The notes under the pieces: generated by a model
The model's database searches: none
Seen by the model: only the letters and a program-made list of their open reading frames with translations
Told to the model about the DNA's origin: nothing
Assembly (NCBI GenBank): GCA_000320545.1
Contig: ADNK01000041.1
Coordinates: 2,501-66,500 of the forward strand
Direction: 5' to 3'
Source: Bigelowiella natans CCMP2755
Lineage: Eukaryota > Cercozoa > Chlorarachniophyceae
DNA: 64,000 nt
In this document: one piece after another, positions 38,498 to 54,175 of the stretch
Position numbering within the stretch: position 1 is the stretch's first letter
Layout of the letters: each line of letters starts with the position of its first letter
Program-made: the position numbers and the translations under genes

Positions 38498-39374
38498 GAT
38501 TCAGAAGTATCTCCCCCGTACGAAACAAGAACACGTCCTTCCGGTAATCACGCACTGAGTATTGGCTACGTCGAGTCCTAAGCAGGTTCTGTGAGTATGG
38601 CAGCCTCGGGAAGGTCGGAGCGAGTTAGATCTAAAATCCACAGAAGGATGAGGAAATGGAGGAGAATGCAGGCAGTTTTAAACCTAAAAAGGACAGAGAA
38701 TGCATGATTTCAGATATTACCGCTTGAAATTCCTCTTTGCCACACGTTTGACTACCGCAGCAATGGGTGGCAGGGATTAGTTCATCTGAGGAAGCAGACA
38801 GTTATAAATATGTACGGAATATATCTTAAAAAACTACACACATGATCATCGTTCAAAATTAAAGTACTGAATATGGATCCAAGCGGTTTCCCAACCTACC
38901 TGCAGATATTCTAAGGGCGTAATTCGTACCAGAAGGCTGCTATTTCGTGAAATTTACGCAGACTTTTCGAATCATACGACATGGAGAAAATGTTGTCGTA
39001 CCCCAGAAATCAAGAGTGAGTTTGCTCTGTCGACGTGCCCTGCAGCCGGTAAGATTCAAAGGTCGCTCCCCCCCTTAACTCTGTCCGTTCTCGCAAGGAC
39101 AGTGTCTCGCCTTACGAGAGAGAAAAGGGGGGCGTATGGGAACAGATTCTCTCCGTTCTAAGTTTTTATTGTCCTTGCTTTTGAGCTGCGCCACACCTTG
39201 TCTTTCTTCCCGATGTAAACCCCCCCCTTTTCCTTCCAAAACAATAATGATTTTTCAAAATCTACAGGGTCTACAATTTAGCCCGAAGTTGCTCTCCACC
39301 AAACTTGCGAGCCAAATTGCAGAATTTTCCCCTCAATTTTTCCTTTTAACTAAATTTGTTAGCCACACCACACG
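38498..39374. promoter_or_regulatory. Divergent spacer 5 (alpha/beta hydrolase / DHQ synthase)
   Basis: Longest divergent spacer (about 0.88 kb). No microsatellite; A/T runs next to CG such as CGTGAAATTTACGC and TTTTCGAATC at about 38946-38974, and AATTTTCCCCTCAATTTTTCC near 39322. ORFs here lack recognisable domains. Confidence 0.5.
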
Positions 39375-42890
<3,516 letters not shown>

Positions 42891-43499
42891 AGCAATGGGC
42901 GACAGCATGTTAGCCAATTGTGACGACAGTCGTAGCAGAGTTGTGATATCTTCGCCGTAACGATGTCAGCAGAAGGGAGAGCGAAATGAGCTAGACGCTC
43001 TTTGGAAAAAGTCAAGTCATTAGTCTCACAGCGCTCGCATGCTGCATGGCAGAATTGACGTTTGTGCTATAAGAGATATGAGCCCCACATCTTGTTATTC
43101 AATGTATGACCGATTTGCATGGCGCTGTGCAGGATGTAGAGTGTTAGTAGTGCTTTGATAAGGCGCTCATGCAACAACAAAGTCGCGCTTTAGCTTCGCA
43201 ACGAATCGAACGGCCGGCTAGCTAGCTAGGTAGCTTGCTAACCAGGCGCCAACGATGCTGTGATACGTATCCGTGCATTTTTGCATAGATAAGGCAGACG
43301 ACGTGCTTTTCTAGATTCGTTTGCATGTGTGATGGGCTAGATCGAAAGACAGATGTGCAAGCAAGTAGCATGCGCAGCAGTGTGCGTTGCTAGATTATGA
43401 AAGTATACAGATGTACACGGTGGGCATGCATGCAAGGGGTTGATGAGCAGAAGTCAGCCAATCTAGCAATCGAGCTTCGGGTTATTCTGCCATCGTCCA
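42891..43499. other. Convergent spacer 6 (DHQS / NBS1), CTAG-rich
   Basis: About 0.6 kb, no microsatellite. About 7 CTAG words in 43040-43460, including GGCTAGCTAGCTAGGTAGC at about 43213-43233. No gene is seen. Confidence 0.75.
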
Positions 43500-45305
43500 T
43501 TATCTTCTGCGAGCCTTTCTCCTTGCAGCTCCCCTTCTAGTGTTCCCACCCCGTCTGCTTCTTGAAGCACCCCCTCTTGCACGTGCGGCTCTCTTTTGTG
43601 GCTTTAGATTCGAGGCCATGAGCTTGTCCACATCCTTCCCCACCTGATAGATAAGATAATAAGTATATATAGATATGCAAGCAGGCGGGTCAGCATCATG
43701 GACGAAATCAGCGTTAATACTGCCCACCTTCGCCTCGACAGTAGCATCACGGATCCAACTCTTGCTCATGAAGTTTTTCTCTACCACTAGATCGAAATCA
43801 ACATGTCTAGCAATCGCGCGTTTCCGTCCCAGCTCTGCCTTTTTATTGCCCCGAAACTTCTTAAAGTTAAACAAGCCTCCCCCCCCCTTTTTTTTATCTT
43901 CTTCTTCTTCTTCTTCTTCTTCTTCTTCTTCTTGTCCCTTCTCCTTCGGGCACTCGGAGGAACCCGAAGGGTGTCGTTGGATGGCTGCACCGTGGCGAAC
44001 AATCAGCTGGTCCTCGTGAATAACATTGTTTCTGCGAGTGTAAATTTTGTGTAAAAAGAGATGTCAGATGAAGAATGAATGCCAAATTCTGAGCAAAGCA
44101 CTACAAACCAAGAGAGGGTTTACTTTACCGAGAATCTAGCTTTCGATCTTCAGTTTCATTCGGCTTTGACGAGGGTGCATCCTCAAGTTTCACTTGTCCA
44201 TTACTCCCCTCCTCCAATTTCATACCTGCTGCTGCTAATTCCGAATTGATGATCCTTTTTGACTTAAAATCCTCCTCAACAAAGTCAAAGATTATCTCGC
44301 TTATTCTTGGAATTCTGCGAACTAAATCTTTCCTTCGTTTTACGCTACATCGCAGCGACTCAATATTGACTTTTCCATCAGATTTCACGTTGTCTGCATT
44401 TTTCCTTTTTAGGCTTTTCCAATATTTACCCTCTGCTCCAACCCCAGCGACGTTTTCTTCGCCATCCCGGTTGTTGTTATTGTTGATGTTGTTGCTACTG
44501 CTCCTTCTAGGTTTGGCCACAGAGAGATTATCATCCACTGAGCCCTTGATACCATCAGCGAAGACCAAATCTTCTTTCTCCTTTTTCACTCTATCATTTC
44601 CCCTATCATTCATCACAACGACTTCGTCGGTCACTTCTTTCATTTCAATTTCATCATTCCTTTCCCAAACAGAGCCAGAAGCCTCTTCTCCTCCGTCTCC
44701 CCCTCGACGTCGTGTAGGATCCGTTGCGGATGCTGTTCCTCTGCGGGCGGCTCTACGACGCCTTTTATTATTAGTTCTGCCATGCCTTCTCGGCTCCACA
44801 CTTCTTTGAGAGTTGGTTTCTGCCCTAATGCTTTTCTCTCTTCCATTCTGGTCTTCTCCGTTGACATCGTCTAAGTTCCATTCTAATTTTGGCTGTTCGT
44901 CCTGTACCTTCTCCACCTCCTCCTCCTCCTCTTCCTCCTCCTTCTTCTCCTCGAAAAGGCCGGCGGAGGATTGGAGTGACAGCATTTCATGCAGCTCCTG
45001 TTCTTGCGTGTTCCTTTGCTGATTTGTACGACAACATAGATTGATATAATTAGAAGGACCGAAGTCTGTGGCAGCGCGGCTTTAACCCATGTTTAGTCAC
45101 GAAACTGACCTTCGTCGGTGCTTTGGGATTGAATAATAATGCCGAATCTTCGTTCAAATCCGAATCAGACGGGGGTCTGAAGATGCTCTTCTGATCGAAG
45201 AAATGCTCCTCTTTAATAGGAGTCCCAGAGAGAATAGCTGAGGGTGAAGGGAAATCATATATGGCGATCTCTACACACAAGGGTTAGACTTATGGTCTGG
45301 GCTTG

Positions 45306-45343
<38 letters not shown>

Positions 45344-46955
45344 ATACTACTACTACCGGAGGGAATGATGTTTGGAGGGTGAAAAGCAACATCGGCTATA
45401 GATTCCCATACGTCCGCTGGAAACAGCGATTTGAACGACTCCCCTGTATTGGTTATAACGAAACCAAATATTAGAACAGCATGCGGTGCGTCATCCCAAG
45501 TTTGCGAGCCCAACTTGGTTTTCCATCGTTGGGAGAGTGATTGATGACTGCGAAGGGCGGCACCGAGCTCCAGAATACCTGAGCCTGGGAGGGTGTAGAC
45601 GGATTTAGTCTGAGAGTCACTGCTTTTGAGCATACTACTACCTCCCCTCCTGTTAGAAGGTGCACTTTCGCTTTGGCACGACGAGCTAAGAAAACTCTGG
45701 TGTCTTTTTCGAACTGGTCCTGCGTACAGTTTAACCAGATGAACGCTCTGTCCTCAAAAAGAGACCCGCGGTATCGCCTTTGGAACTCCCCCTCTCTGCA
45801 GATCGATTACAGGAAAAGCAGTACTGATGAGGAGGCAAGAGTGCAGACTGATGAAGAAATAAGTGGTGTGTACTGGGATTGCGAAAAGCTCATTGCGGAA
45901 ACAGTGGGTCCCTCTGGTATGGGATGGTACATCTTGGCGTCCGAGGAGGGAATAGCTTGACCCAGTTTTGCGAAATCCTGTTGGAAAAACATGGTTTCAG
46001 ACCGAAGTAGGCTCTATCTGCGTTTAACTTTCGGAGCTCTTCGACCTCTAGCCATCGTAAATTGACGATCGGAACCCCTCCGACTAGCGCCATGAGAACC
46101 TGTGGAGACGCAGCTTAGTGGATGTTCGAAGTAAAATTCTCTTAAATTGGCACCTTGTGGGTGGGAATAAGCTTCGGTGTAATCAGATGCGTACATTCCT
46201 GAGCCCATGATTTTAGTATCTGAGCACCTAAAAGAAATTGGTGTGTGAAAACACGGCGACATAAAGACTCAATCAAGAATATAGAGCGGTACCTACGAAA
46301 CGCGCGCGGGTCTCGAGTGTCCTACGATCCTCAGTTGCAATTCTGCTGAAGCAGAAGACCAAGGGCTTCTTTTCCAATCTAAATTGTGTGCTTTTCTTTT
46401 TCACTCCGAAGGTAATGATATCTCCTTCTGCAACCTTTGTAAGTCGTACATTAAAATGGCAAAAGGTTAGCGTGCTCATCAGCTATGTTATCTTTTGAAG
46501 AAGACCTTGGTGGCCACACCCTTCTTCGCCCTTACTTCACCAACCCATGTTCCGTGCCGAGATCTACTCAGAATAATCATTAAAACTTCTCTCGTCATGA
46601 AAGCACGCGATCGACGACCTGTCCGTGAGCGTTACAGGCAGGTGCGGATCCACATAAGGGGAGTGAGGAAGTGCCAACTCAAATTCACAATGTTTTCGTG
46701 AGATTTTGTTGTCAGTCAGTCGCAGTGTCGACCCTAACAATGATTAAATCGAACAGTAAGTAGGGGAGAACACCCGGCTGTTGAGGTTTGCTCTCACCCT
46801 GATTCCGACCAACGGTCCTCGTGCTTCCTCCGAAGAGTAACACTGCGCGAAGAATTCAAGAGATTAGGACATATAAAAAGGATCTTTGCATCAAGATCAT
46901 ATCGAAACGTACACGGAGTTCCTCCCCCCTCGTCCATGGGAGCAAGAATCCACAT
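43500..46955 (-). CDS. NBN: NBS1/nibrin, DNA double-strand-break repair protein of the MRN complex
   Basis: NBS1 bridges MRE11-RAD50 to phosphorylated partners and ATM in the nucleus. The start at 46955 gives MWILAPMDEG, like the family's MWKLLP. FHA pieces include RSRHGTWVGEVRAKKG (about 46580) and GDIITFGVKKKSTQFRLEKK with PLVFCFSRI (46290-46430). BRCT1: LKSWAQECTHLI (about 46200) and MALVGGVPIVNLRWLEVEEL (46093). BRCT2: DRAFIWLNCTQDQFEKD (about 45740), then LPGSGILELGAA and FVITNTGESFKSLFP. A long acidic, disordered exon (44985-44130) follows. Near the C terminus are EDQLIVRHGAA and FNFKKFRG, matching the MRE11-binding motif NFKKF of animal NBS1, then a Lys/Arg/Gly-rich tail ending at 43500. 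The intron between BRCT1 halves splits HK/V. The N-terminal part of FHA (46700-46900) is not fully resolved. Confidence 0.88.
43894..43934. repeat. (TTC)n array coding for acidic/Lys run in NBS1
   Basis: Triplet array; read along NBS1 it gives (GAA)n, a Glu run between SSECPKEKGQ and KKKGGGLFNFKKF, i.e. inside the open frame upstream of the MRE11-binding motif. Confidence 0.7.
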
Positions 46956-47197
46956 GCAGAGAGTTACGGGGGCAGGGCAAGCCCTTCCCGCGAAATTGTT
47001 GCTTTTTGATCGCTTCTTCTTCTTCTTCGAGTTGTGGTTTTTAGTTTCCCAATTCCCGAGAATTCCGTATCCTTTTCTGCATTGCGACAAGGAAATTATT
47101 CAGAACCAGGAGGAAAATAGCACTACCGCAAGATCCACGTGCCGACAATCCCCACCACCAACCACTACGAACGAAGGATTAACACTTCCGCAACTAC
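46956..47197. promoter_or_regulatory. Divergent spacer 6 (NBS1 / DegP)
   Basis: 242 bp between start codons, so probably a compact bidirectional promoter. Contains TTCTTCTTCTTC and AATTCCCGAGAATTCC (about 47051-47066), a near-palindrome. No microsatellite. Confidence 0.55.
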
Positions 47198-48419
47198 ATG
47201 TGGGCTGGCCAAGCAGCTAAATCCCTTTTCGGACATCTGAGGCGACGTGGCCACGTTCTTCTCCAATCCAGGGCCTTGGTTGCAGCACCTGTCGGAGCGT
47301 TCGCGCTCGGGGCGGCGCTCTGGCAGTCGTGGTCCCCTTCAAACGCGGAGCCACATTATCCGGAAGAAAGGCGCACGGTGCAGCTCTTTAAAGACGCACG
47401 GAATTCAGTAGTATCCATCACAAACCTTTCAAAAGTTCCAAATTCCTTCTTCAGCGACGATGTGAAGGTAGAAGCCATAGGTGTCGGGAGCGGTTTCGTG
47501 TGGGACTCCTCGGGCCACGTGATAACGAATCACCACGTTGTGGAGAATAGTGTAGGAGTGCGAATTATGCTTCCTGATGGGGAGCAATGCCTCGGGAAAG
47601 TCGTGGGGGTTGATGAGGCGACTGATCTGGCGGTGATCCAAATTCCAGAATCCTGCTGCAACAAAGTGAAGCCAATAAAGTTCGATGAAAACCAGACCGT
47701 GGAAGTCGGTCAAAGCACGTATGCCATTGGGTATGTCACCACTAATACCTCCACAACCTTCCTCTCATCTGTGTGTCAAACACGATGGATGCATTTGTAG
47801 GTATCCTTTCGGGCTCGACCAGACCTTGACCGCAGGGTTGGTGAGCGGTGTTGGAAGACAGATGCCAGGCAAGCCACTAATCTTCGATGTCATTCAGACT
47901 GATGCGGCTGTGAACCCCGGGTCTTCCGGAGGGCCTCTTGTAGACTCTAAAGGTCAACTTATTGGGGTCAACGCTGCAATGCTCACAACGAATGGTGGAT
48001 CCTTCAGCGGCGTGGGCTATGCGATTCCTCATCAGCAGGTGAAAAAGGTGGTAGAGAGCCTAATAAAACACGGCCGCGTTATACGCCCAGCTCTCGGTAT
48101 CACGATCGCTCCAGAACGAGTCTTGGCGCACTTTGGAGAGAAAGGAGTCCTCGTTTTCGAAGTAATTCACGGCAAAGCTGCGTGGAGGGCAGGTCTGAAT
48201 CCAACATTCAAGCTCAGGGGGGGTGAAGTGCGGGTTGGGGACGCCATAGTAGCGATTGATGGACGGAAGATTGAGTCTTCGAAGGATCTCTTCATGACTT
48301 TAGACGATTTAAATGTCGGGGATAACATAACTGTTGGACTCAAGTCGTTTGACCACGCGAGCGGCAAGTTCAAGCATAGCAGGAATGTGAAGATTACTCT
48401 GCAAGCGAAGGAACAATAA
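47198..48419 (+). CDS. DegP/HtrA-family serine protease (organellar)
   Basis: Two exons (47198-47730 and 47801-48419) join in frame to 383 residues. HtrA proteases degrade damaged proteins. The catalytic triad is visible: His in VITNHHVVEN, Asp in EATDLAVIQI, Ser in NPGSSGGPLVDS. One PDZ domain follows (GVLVFEVIHGKAAWRAGL, GDAIVAIDGRKI). The N terminus is basic (SLFGHLRRRGHVLLQSR) followed by a hydrophobic stretch (APVGAFALGAALWQ) and ASNAEPH-like residues, as in a presequence plus membrane anchor or lumenal signal. With no separate signal peptide, a mitochondrial intermembrane-space location is more likely than the plastid. The 70-nt intron lies at AIG/YPFG. It resembles the Deg1/Deg8 type in having a single PDZ. 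Confidence 0.94.
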
Positions 48420-48930
48420 TTTAATGATGCGGAAACTGGTTATGTATGTCTCATCATGTATGGCAATAGGAAGCGTAATTTCCAAGCCAAGGGGGAGCCT
48501 CAATTTCGCACAGCAACACAGCAATGCAATAGGCTACTCGGGTCAAACACTGTAGCACTTTTTACAAGGATGTTGATCCTAGCACAAAATCTCACATTGT
48601 TAGTGCGCCAGCTCATATATACACATCTGATGCCATGTCTAGTAAGCTATCTAGCTAGTTGAATTGCCGATCGCATGTCTAGATATTGTGCCACGGCTAT
48701 ACGTGCACATCTGCATGTAAAGCGACTGTGCATTCTAGTACTACGTGTGCAAATGATTGAACGATGTATGGCACGGTACGTGCAATCATGTGTGTGTCAT
48801 AAGCAATGCTGATAGACGCTATTGTCTCGCGCGTGCATCATACATCTTATTGTCGTCACCTACAATTAGCACGTGGCCGTGCACATCGCTAGATCGCTGC
48901 ATGCTAGCGTTAGCGTACACTAGTACATAA

Positions 48931-48990
48931 GCGATGCCACCTTAGGATGACCATTAAAAATATTTAATCATATCCTTACATCCGTCCCAT
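48931..48990 (-). repeat. Convergent-spacer repeat family, copy C (inverted)
   Basis: Reverse complement begins ATGGGACGGATGTAAGGATA and continues TGATTAAATATTTTTAATGG. This matches copy A at most positions over about 45 bases. Confidence 0.7.
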
Positions 48991-49192
48991 ATAAGCGATA
49001 ACAAACATGGTCATTGCTCGTCACGTCTAGACGTTCACATCTACATGCATGAAGCGTGGCCACAGTGACTAACAACTTGTGCATTCATATGCACAATGTG
49101 AATGTTCGTACAGTCCAGCAGTCCATGTCTTAATGTGCTTAACAGAGATGTCTAGCTAGACGGATGTGTTCGTCGGCAAAAACCACTCACAC

Positions 49193-49204
49193 CATGCTAG
49201 CATG
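49193..49204. repeat. 12-bp palindrome CATGCTAGCATG, copy 3
   Basis: Exact match to the copies at 11892, 30070 and 49329. Confidence 0.9.
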
Positions 49205-49328
49205 TAAGCCATGCGATGTTACGCAATGAATTGCGCTTGTTGTGCTATAAAAACTAGAATTATCTTTATAGTTGTTTATAATTTTGTTTTTTCAAATAAT
49301 CTGTTTTCTGCATTTTGCACTAATAGAC

Positions 49329-49340
49329 CATGCTAGCATG
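49329..49340. repeat. 12-bp palindrome CATGCTAGCATG, copy 4
   Basis: Exact match, followed directly by CATGCG. It is 136 bp from copy 3. Confidence 0.9.
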
Positions 49341-49420
49341 CATGCGTATCTAGGGGTGCTGTCTGATCCAATCAATTACCAATCCTTTGACTCATGTTAG
49401 CATGGTCAGCGGATCTGTCA

Positions 49421-52400
49421 TCATACTCCAAGTAAAGACTGACCTTCAATAAGTCTCCGTAGCCTAAGAGAGCGACCCGAAATTCTATCATTCTGCTCAT
49501 TTTCATGCTCATCATTCCTCACATAAGAATGGTCGTTCTTTTTTCTTCCTACTTTTGCACCTGGCTTCTTCGTATCCTTTGCGTCTCCATTCCACGCATT
49601 TACGTCTATACCGTGAAGGGAGAGTCGTTTTTGCTTCTTTGGAGGAGCCAGGTGTGGGGAAGAATAAGGCAACGTCGTTTGGTTTAGCTGGCGATTGACC
49701 GCAAGAATGGCTTCAGGTATCGCCGGCCAATACATGCACCGATCTTGCCACGGTATCAGAATTGACGTCAGAAGGGACCTGAGGGCCTCAATGACTTTTG
49801 AGACTGAAGCAGAGAGAGGCACCATTTTCGACGATGCCTTCGTGGTGGCAAAGGTCATCGAGGACATCTTGCCGAATAGAAAGCTCTCTAGTTGGCCCAG
49901 CTTATCGGCGATAGGCGAAGACCCTGGGGGTTTTGTCTTAGGATGAGGAGAATGGCCTCGCTGCGTATCAACACGCGCATTCCAGCCATTATGAGAAGAA
50001 ATGGGCGATAGCGTTGTCCTCATCTCTTCATCCTGCCGGCTCATCATCAAAAAATGCCCCCTGCGCATTAGAGCGCCACGAATCAAAGTGAGATGCCTAA
50101 TCTGCGATTGAGACATGTTCCGCCCGGAGTAGTGCTTCCCCGTCTTCACCATAGCGCCAATTAGGTTGTTAACAGCTCTTACACCAACCCTCGTTCTGAC
50201 AAGGAGCTTGTCCCGCATCACCATCATCATCCTCTTCCGGTGTCCATCACCGTCGCCGGCATCATCAGTCGCCGTGAGGGGCCTCTCTTTCCTCGTTTCT
50301 ACAAAGGGCAAGGAATCCGCAGCTTCTAACATCCGCCGGAAGTAGGCTGCTTTGCCTTTTATCATTACCACAGACTCGTTGCTGCTCGTGATAGCTTCCT
50401 CTTGTTGCTGGCGAGAAATCTGAACCATGTCTATTGCAGAGACTTTGGTAGATTCTTCCACCTGATTCTGGAGCCACTCCAGCAGTGATCGAGGTAGTGA
50501 ATTAAGGACTTGACGAATGGCATTGCTCTGGGTGCTGTCGTCGTCATTTCCACGATCGTCATCATCGTCGTCACTATCACATTCCTGGCCTACTATCCCC
50601 TCCTTCTTCCTCCTTCCTCCGCCCCTCTTTCTTAGACGACACAGGCGAGAGAGAAATGCTTCCGCCTGCTTGGTCGAAATCGCCCGCCATTCTTCTAGGA
50701 GCCCCAAAGGAACGCAGGAACGCGCGGCAGCCGCGAGGGTCATTTCGTCCACGAATAAGGCTTGATTGCTACTCTCTCGGCCGCCGTAATGGCGGCGGTG
50801 CTCGCGATGATGGTCGTTACGAGAAAGCTCACGATAAAGGGAGAGAGCCTCGCGCCATTCATGATTGCGTTCCCGCATCTGTACCATGACCCCGAGCAAG
50901 TGTGCAGAAGACGAGGATGACGATGACTTCAACAGCGCCTCGGTCGCAGAGGGCCCCCGGCCATTCCTTTGCTGTTGCTGGACCTTGTCAAATAACATAA
51001 GCGCTGCCTCCCAATTGCCTGTGTGCGAATGTGCCTTGATGGCGTATGCAAGCGCGCCCGGGGCAAGGGGGATATGCTTCGCTTCCATGTCGTCGAGGAG
51101 CTTCACCGCGGCCGCCCAGCGATGTAGATTTACCAAAGCCTTGGTGATGGACGCATAGATCCGCGTATCTGGCAGCACGGCTCTCGAGTCCATTCGTCGC
51201 ACCAACCCCATCATAGCGTTCCAAGCATGCCCGGCTTCGAGAGCCTCCATTAAGGCACGAAACGTGTAGACCGTCGGCTTTAGCTGCTTTTGCATCATAC
51301 TCTCGAAGAGTGCCTGCGCTCGCATCCAAGCGTGTTGGCCCCTTTCTCTAGTGCTGGTGGCTTTTTTGTGGGTGGTGGGGAGAGGTGCGTATGAGAGCGC
51401 GCGAATCCCGTCTGTGAATGAGATGGAGTCGTGGCGAATCAACTTCTTTTCCATTCCTTCAAAGAGCGCAAAGGCGCGCTTCCACTGATGACTGTTACTT
51501 AGCGTGTTCATCATCGTACTGTACGTGACCTGCGTCTGACGTAATCCGCCTTCGCGTGGCATGTCGTAGTTGAAGAAGCGATACGCCATTTCCCACTCAC
51601 CCGCACGCGAGGCAGTCTTCATCAGAATGTTGAAGCTATTATGCCGTAATGAAACAACCACGCCACCGAACACACGAGTGAGTCAACAATTGTAGCAATG
51701 TGGATCAAGGAAGGAGGGACGGGAGGAGAAAGCATGGTACAAAAGCAAATTTCGATGTCTCAATACGAAGAATAGAACTTGTCACCTATAGTCCGTGACT
51801 GCGATGCGTTTCGCTCGCATCTCGTCCACGAGTTCCAGCGCACGTAGCCATTCTCCCTTCCGCTCACACCCAGCCAGCAGTGCATTATACGTGAACGAAT
51901 TGGCCCGAATTGAGCGTTCCATCATCCTCGAAAGAACATGTATAGCGGCTTCCATCCTTCCCTGGCGAGAGATGCTTGAAATGAGTCGCGTAAATTGCTG
52001 TGGAGTCGAGGCGGTCTGCTGGCGCGAAATCTCATAGGGTGTTAACCTCCCGTCATCTATTGTTAGGATGCGATTGATCTCGTCTCGAGCACTACCGCCG
52101 GCAACATCCTTGCCCCCAACTGCAGCACCGGCGATAGCTCCATTTGAGGCAAGTACCGCTCCTTCAATTAACTCCAACTTTTCCGGCTTGAGGCTGATTA
52201 CTTCCAGCCTTCTGTCACCCGTTCTCCCACTACTTCCGCGCCCATTGACGTGAACACGGATTCGACCGTCGGACAATACTCCGAGCACTTTACCAAACAT
52301 TCCATTGAGTCGCTTGAACCTCTTCAGACCGCACAGGCGAACCATTGCCCCAGGACGCGTCATCGCCTCCGAGCTTTCAAATTCGCCAGCACTGCCATCT

Positions 52401-53041
52401 TTGACACCATCCTCACTTTTCAATACCCCCCCAATCTTGGACCCAAATCTGAGAAGCTTGTCGCTGTTGTCTCGGCGACTGGAATCGTTCATCGCAGCCT
52501 CAATCTCGTGGAAATCGCCAACACCGAGTTCCTCCTCCTCCATGAGTTTCGCTGTTCTATTGGCAAGTGAAGCAAAGCTATCTTCGTCCCTTTCTATTTT
52601 CTTCTTGACCTTTCTTGCCTGCGAGGCAGCAAGTATGTTATCTTGGGAGGAGGTGACCAGCTTTCGCAGCGCATCATCCTCGTAGTCAGTCTCATCACTC
52701 TCGATATATCGGGTGGCAGAAGCGAGATGAGGAGCATTTGCCAGAGAGATGACTATGATGAAACTGCAGGAAAACGATAAAATGGAATCAGAAAGGTGAT
52801 CGATCAGTGGTCGATTCGAGACCGAATTCTGCCAGACCTTATCAAAGGAGCTCTGAACATTGGAAGCTTCATAGGCCCCCTTCCTGGCATGTCCAGCTCC
52901 ACGCATCATAGCCACCCGTCGAACAAAGCCTGCACACGTCCTCTCCAGAGGTATCCTCGCATGAGAATCGGGCAGAGCAGAGCCACGAGACGCGTGGGGA
53001 ACCCTAGCTGTAAAGAAAAACAGAATTGGTCGCAAATTCAA
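49421..53041 (-). CDS. Pentatricopeptide-repeat (PPR) protein with long non-PPR N and C regions
   Basis: Two exons (53041-51786 and 51635-49421) join in frame to about 1156 residues; the splice restores VTDY/SFNILMK inside a repeat. PPR proteins bind organellar RNA. Repeats include SIRANSFTYNALLAGCERKG, EMRAKRIAVTDYSFNILMKT, VTYSTMMNTLSNSHQWKRAF, PTVYTFRALMEALEAGHAWN, VLPDTRIYASITKALVNLHR and GALAYAIKAHSHTGNWEAAL. About 360 residues precede the repeats. They include a hydrophobic stretch (ILSFSCSFIIVISLANA) and a small SH3/KOW-like segment (GAMVRLCGLKRFKRLNGMFG) of unknown role. The C-terminal 400 residues are charged and lack repeats. The N terminus (PILFFFTARVPHASRGSAL) could be an organelle leader; whether mitochondrion or plastid is unclear. 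Confidence 0.9.
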
Positions 53042-53368
53042 ACAAGAAATATCTAAAATTATACTTAGGATAAAGCTTTATCCCATCGGACTGCCCGTTT
53101 CAGAGCGCAAAACGAAATTTGCATAGAATATTTCTCCAATGTTAAGATATTTTCCGCTTAGAAATAGGCCTGATGTGGATAGAGCACCATCCCCCGAAGC
53201 TCGAAGGTCGTTCTCTCGTTCTCGAAAATTCCGAAAATACCCTATTAAATGATTAATTGAGTTTTTTTTAGATGTCGTACTATTCTTACCACATATATTT
53301 TTCCTAGAATAGAATTCTCAGGAAAGTTGCATAATCTGAATAGAACAGAATAAGGGTCTCCAGACACG
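53042..53368. promoter_or_regulatory. Divergent spacer 7 (PPR / PP1 inhibitor-3)
   Basis: 327 bp, no microsatellite. Contains ACGAAATTTGCATAGAATATTTC and CTCGAAAATTCCGAAAATACC (the latter at about 53221-53241), again CG-flanked A/T runs. Confidence 0.55.
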
Positions 53369-53863
53369 ATGGCTACGACCGCCTCTCGTTCTTCCCAATC
53401 CTGCTCCGGTGGATCCCAGGTTCTAACAACACATCCTTCCGCGCAGTCCATAACTACTCGACTAGTCCATAAGCTGCATCCTAAAGACAGCGGCAGCAAT
53501 GACAAGAAGGAGAGGAAGGTAAAAGGTATTTACAAGACACCTGGGGCTTTCGAGAAGGCAAAGGAGGAAAATGGGGGCAAGCAAGACAAGGGCATTGAAT
53601 GGACAAAGGACACTGTGGACAATGAGTTTCTGAATAAAAAGAGCTCCAAAAGTACGTTTATCAAACTTATGAGGACTACATATAATTTCTATATCTTTTA
53701 GGCTGCTGCATTTATCACAAGCCACGCCGCTTTGATGAGAGCGACAGTGATGAAAGCGACTACGAAAAGCCTCAGACATACAATCCTAACCAACCTCGCA
53801 GGTTATCAAATAGTCGTCACTGTTTGCATTATTCTGAGAGTTGAATTTTGCAGCATAAAGTGA
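53369..53863 (+). CDS. PPP1R11: Protein phosphatase 1 inhibitor-3 (PPP1R11/YPI1 family)
   Basis: Three exons (53369-53651, 53702-53801, 53854-53863) give 130 residues. Inhibitor-3 is a small, heat-stable, disordered regulator of the PP1 catalytic subunit in the nucleus. The diagnostic block is present: GIEWTKDTVDNEFLNKKSSK joined by splicing to SCCIYHKPRRFDESDSDES. KKERKVKGI... and VDNE are conserved across the family; the animal Cys-Cys-Cys is Ser-Cys-Cys here. The last exon adds only SIK. If the last intron is retained, the protein ends RRLSNSRHCLHYSES instead, so either C terminus is possible. About 70 N-terminal residues (Ser/Thr/His-rich) are longer than usual. Confidence 0.92.
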
Positions 53864-54128
53864 ACCTCGATGAATCCAAGTTCCTCGCTCGAAGCCCCAT
53901 TCAAGAGGAATCTTGCAGGGAATGGTGTTATGGATCACCTGCACCAGTCTCTCATCTACTTAGTAAAATGAAAGTTATAAAATGTTTAGCGAAGGAGATT
54001 CATAAACTGCAAGTCAGAAGTCTAGCAACTGCCATGATGACGTACTGCTGCTGTTCCTAGCTTGGCCGATGGTTGCAACCTGACTTAGATTTCATGCTGC
54101 AGCAACATAGTATTTGCTCGCAATAGAC

Positions 54129-54175
<47 letters not shown>

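Larger units (their letters stand above)
48420..49420. other. Convergent spacer 7 (DegP / PPR), CTAG-palindrome rich
   Basis: About 1.0 kb, no microsatellite. About 17 CTAG words in 48540-49380 (3 expected). Two exact CATGCTAGCATG palindromes plus a one-mismatch copy (CATGTTAGCATG, about 49393). It also holds inverted repeat-family copy C. No gene is supported. Confidence 0.8.
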
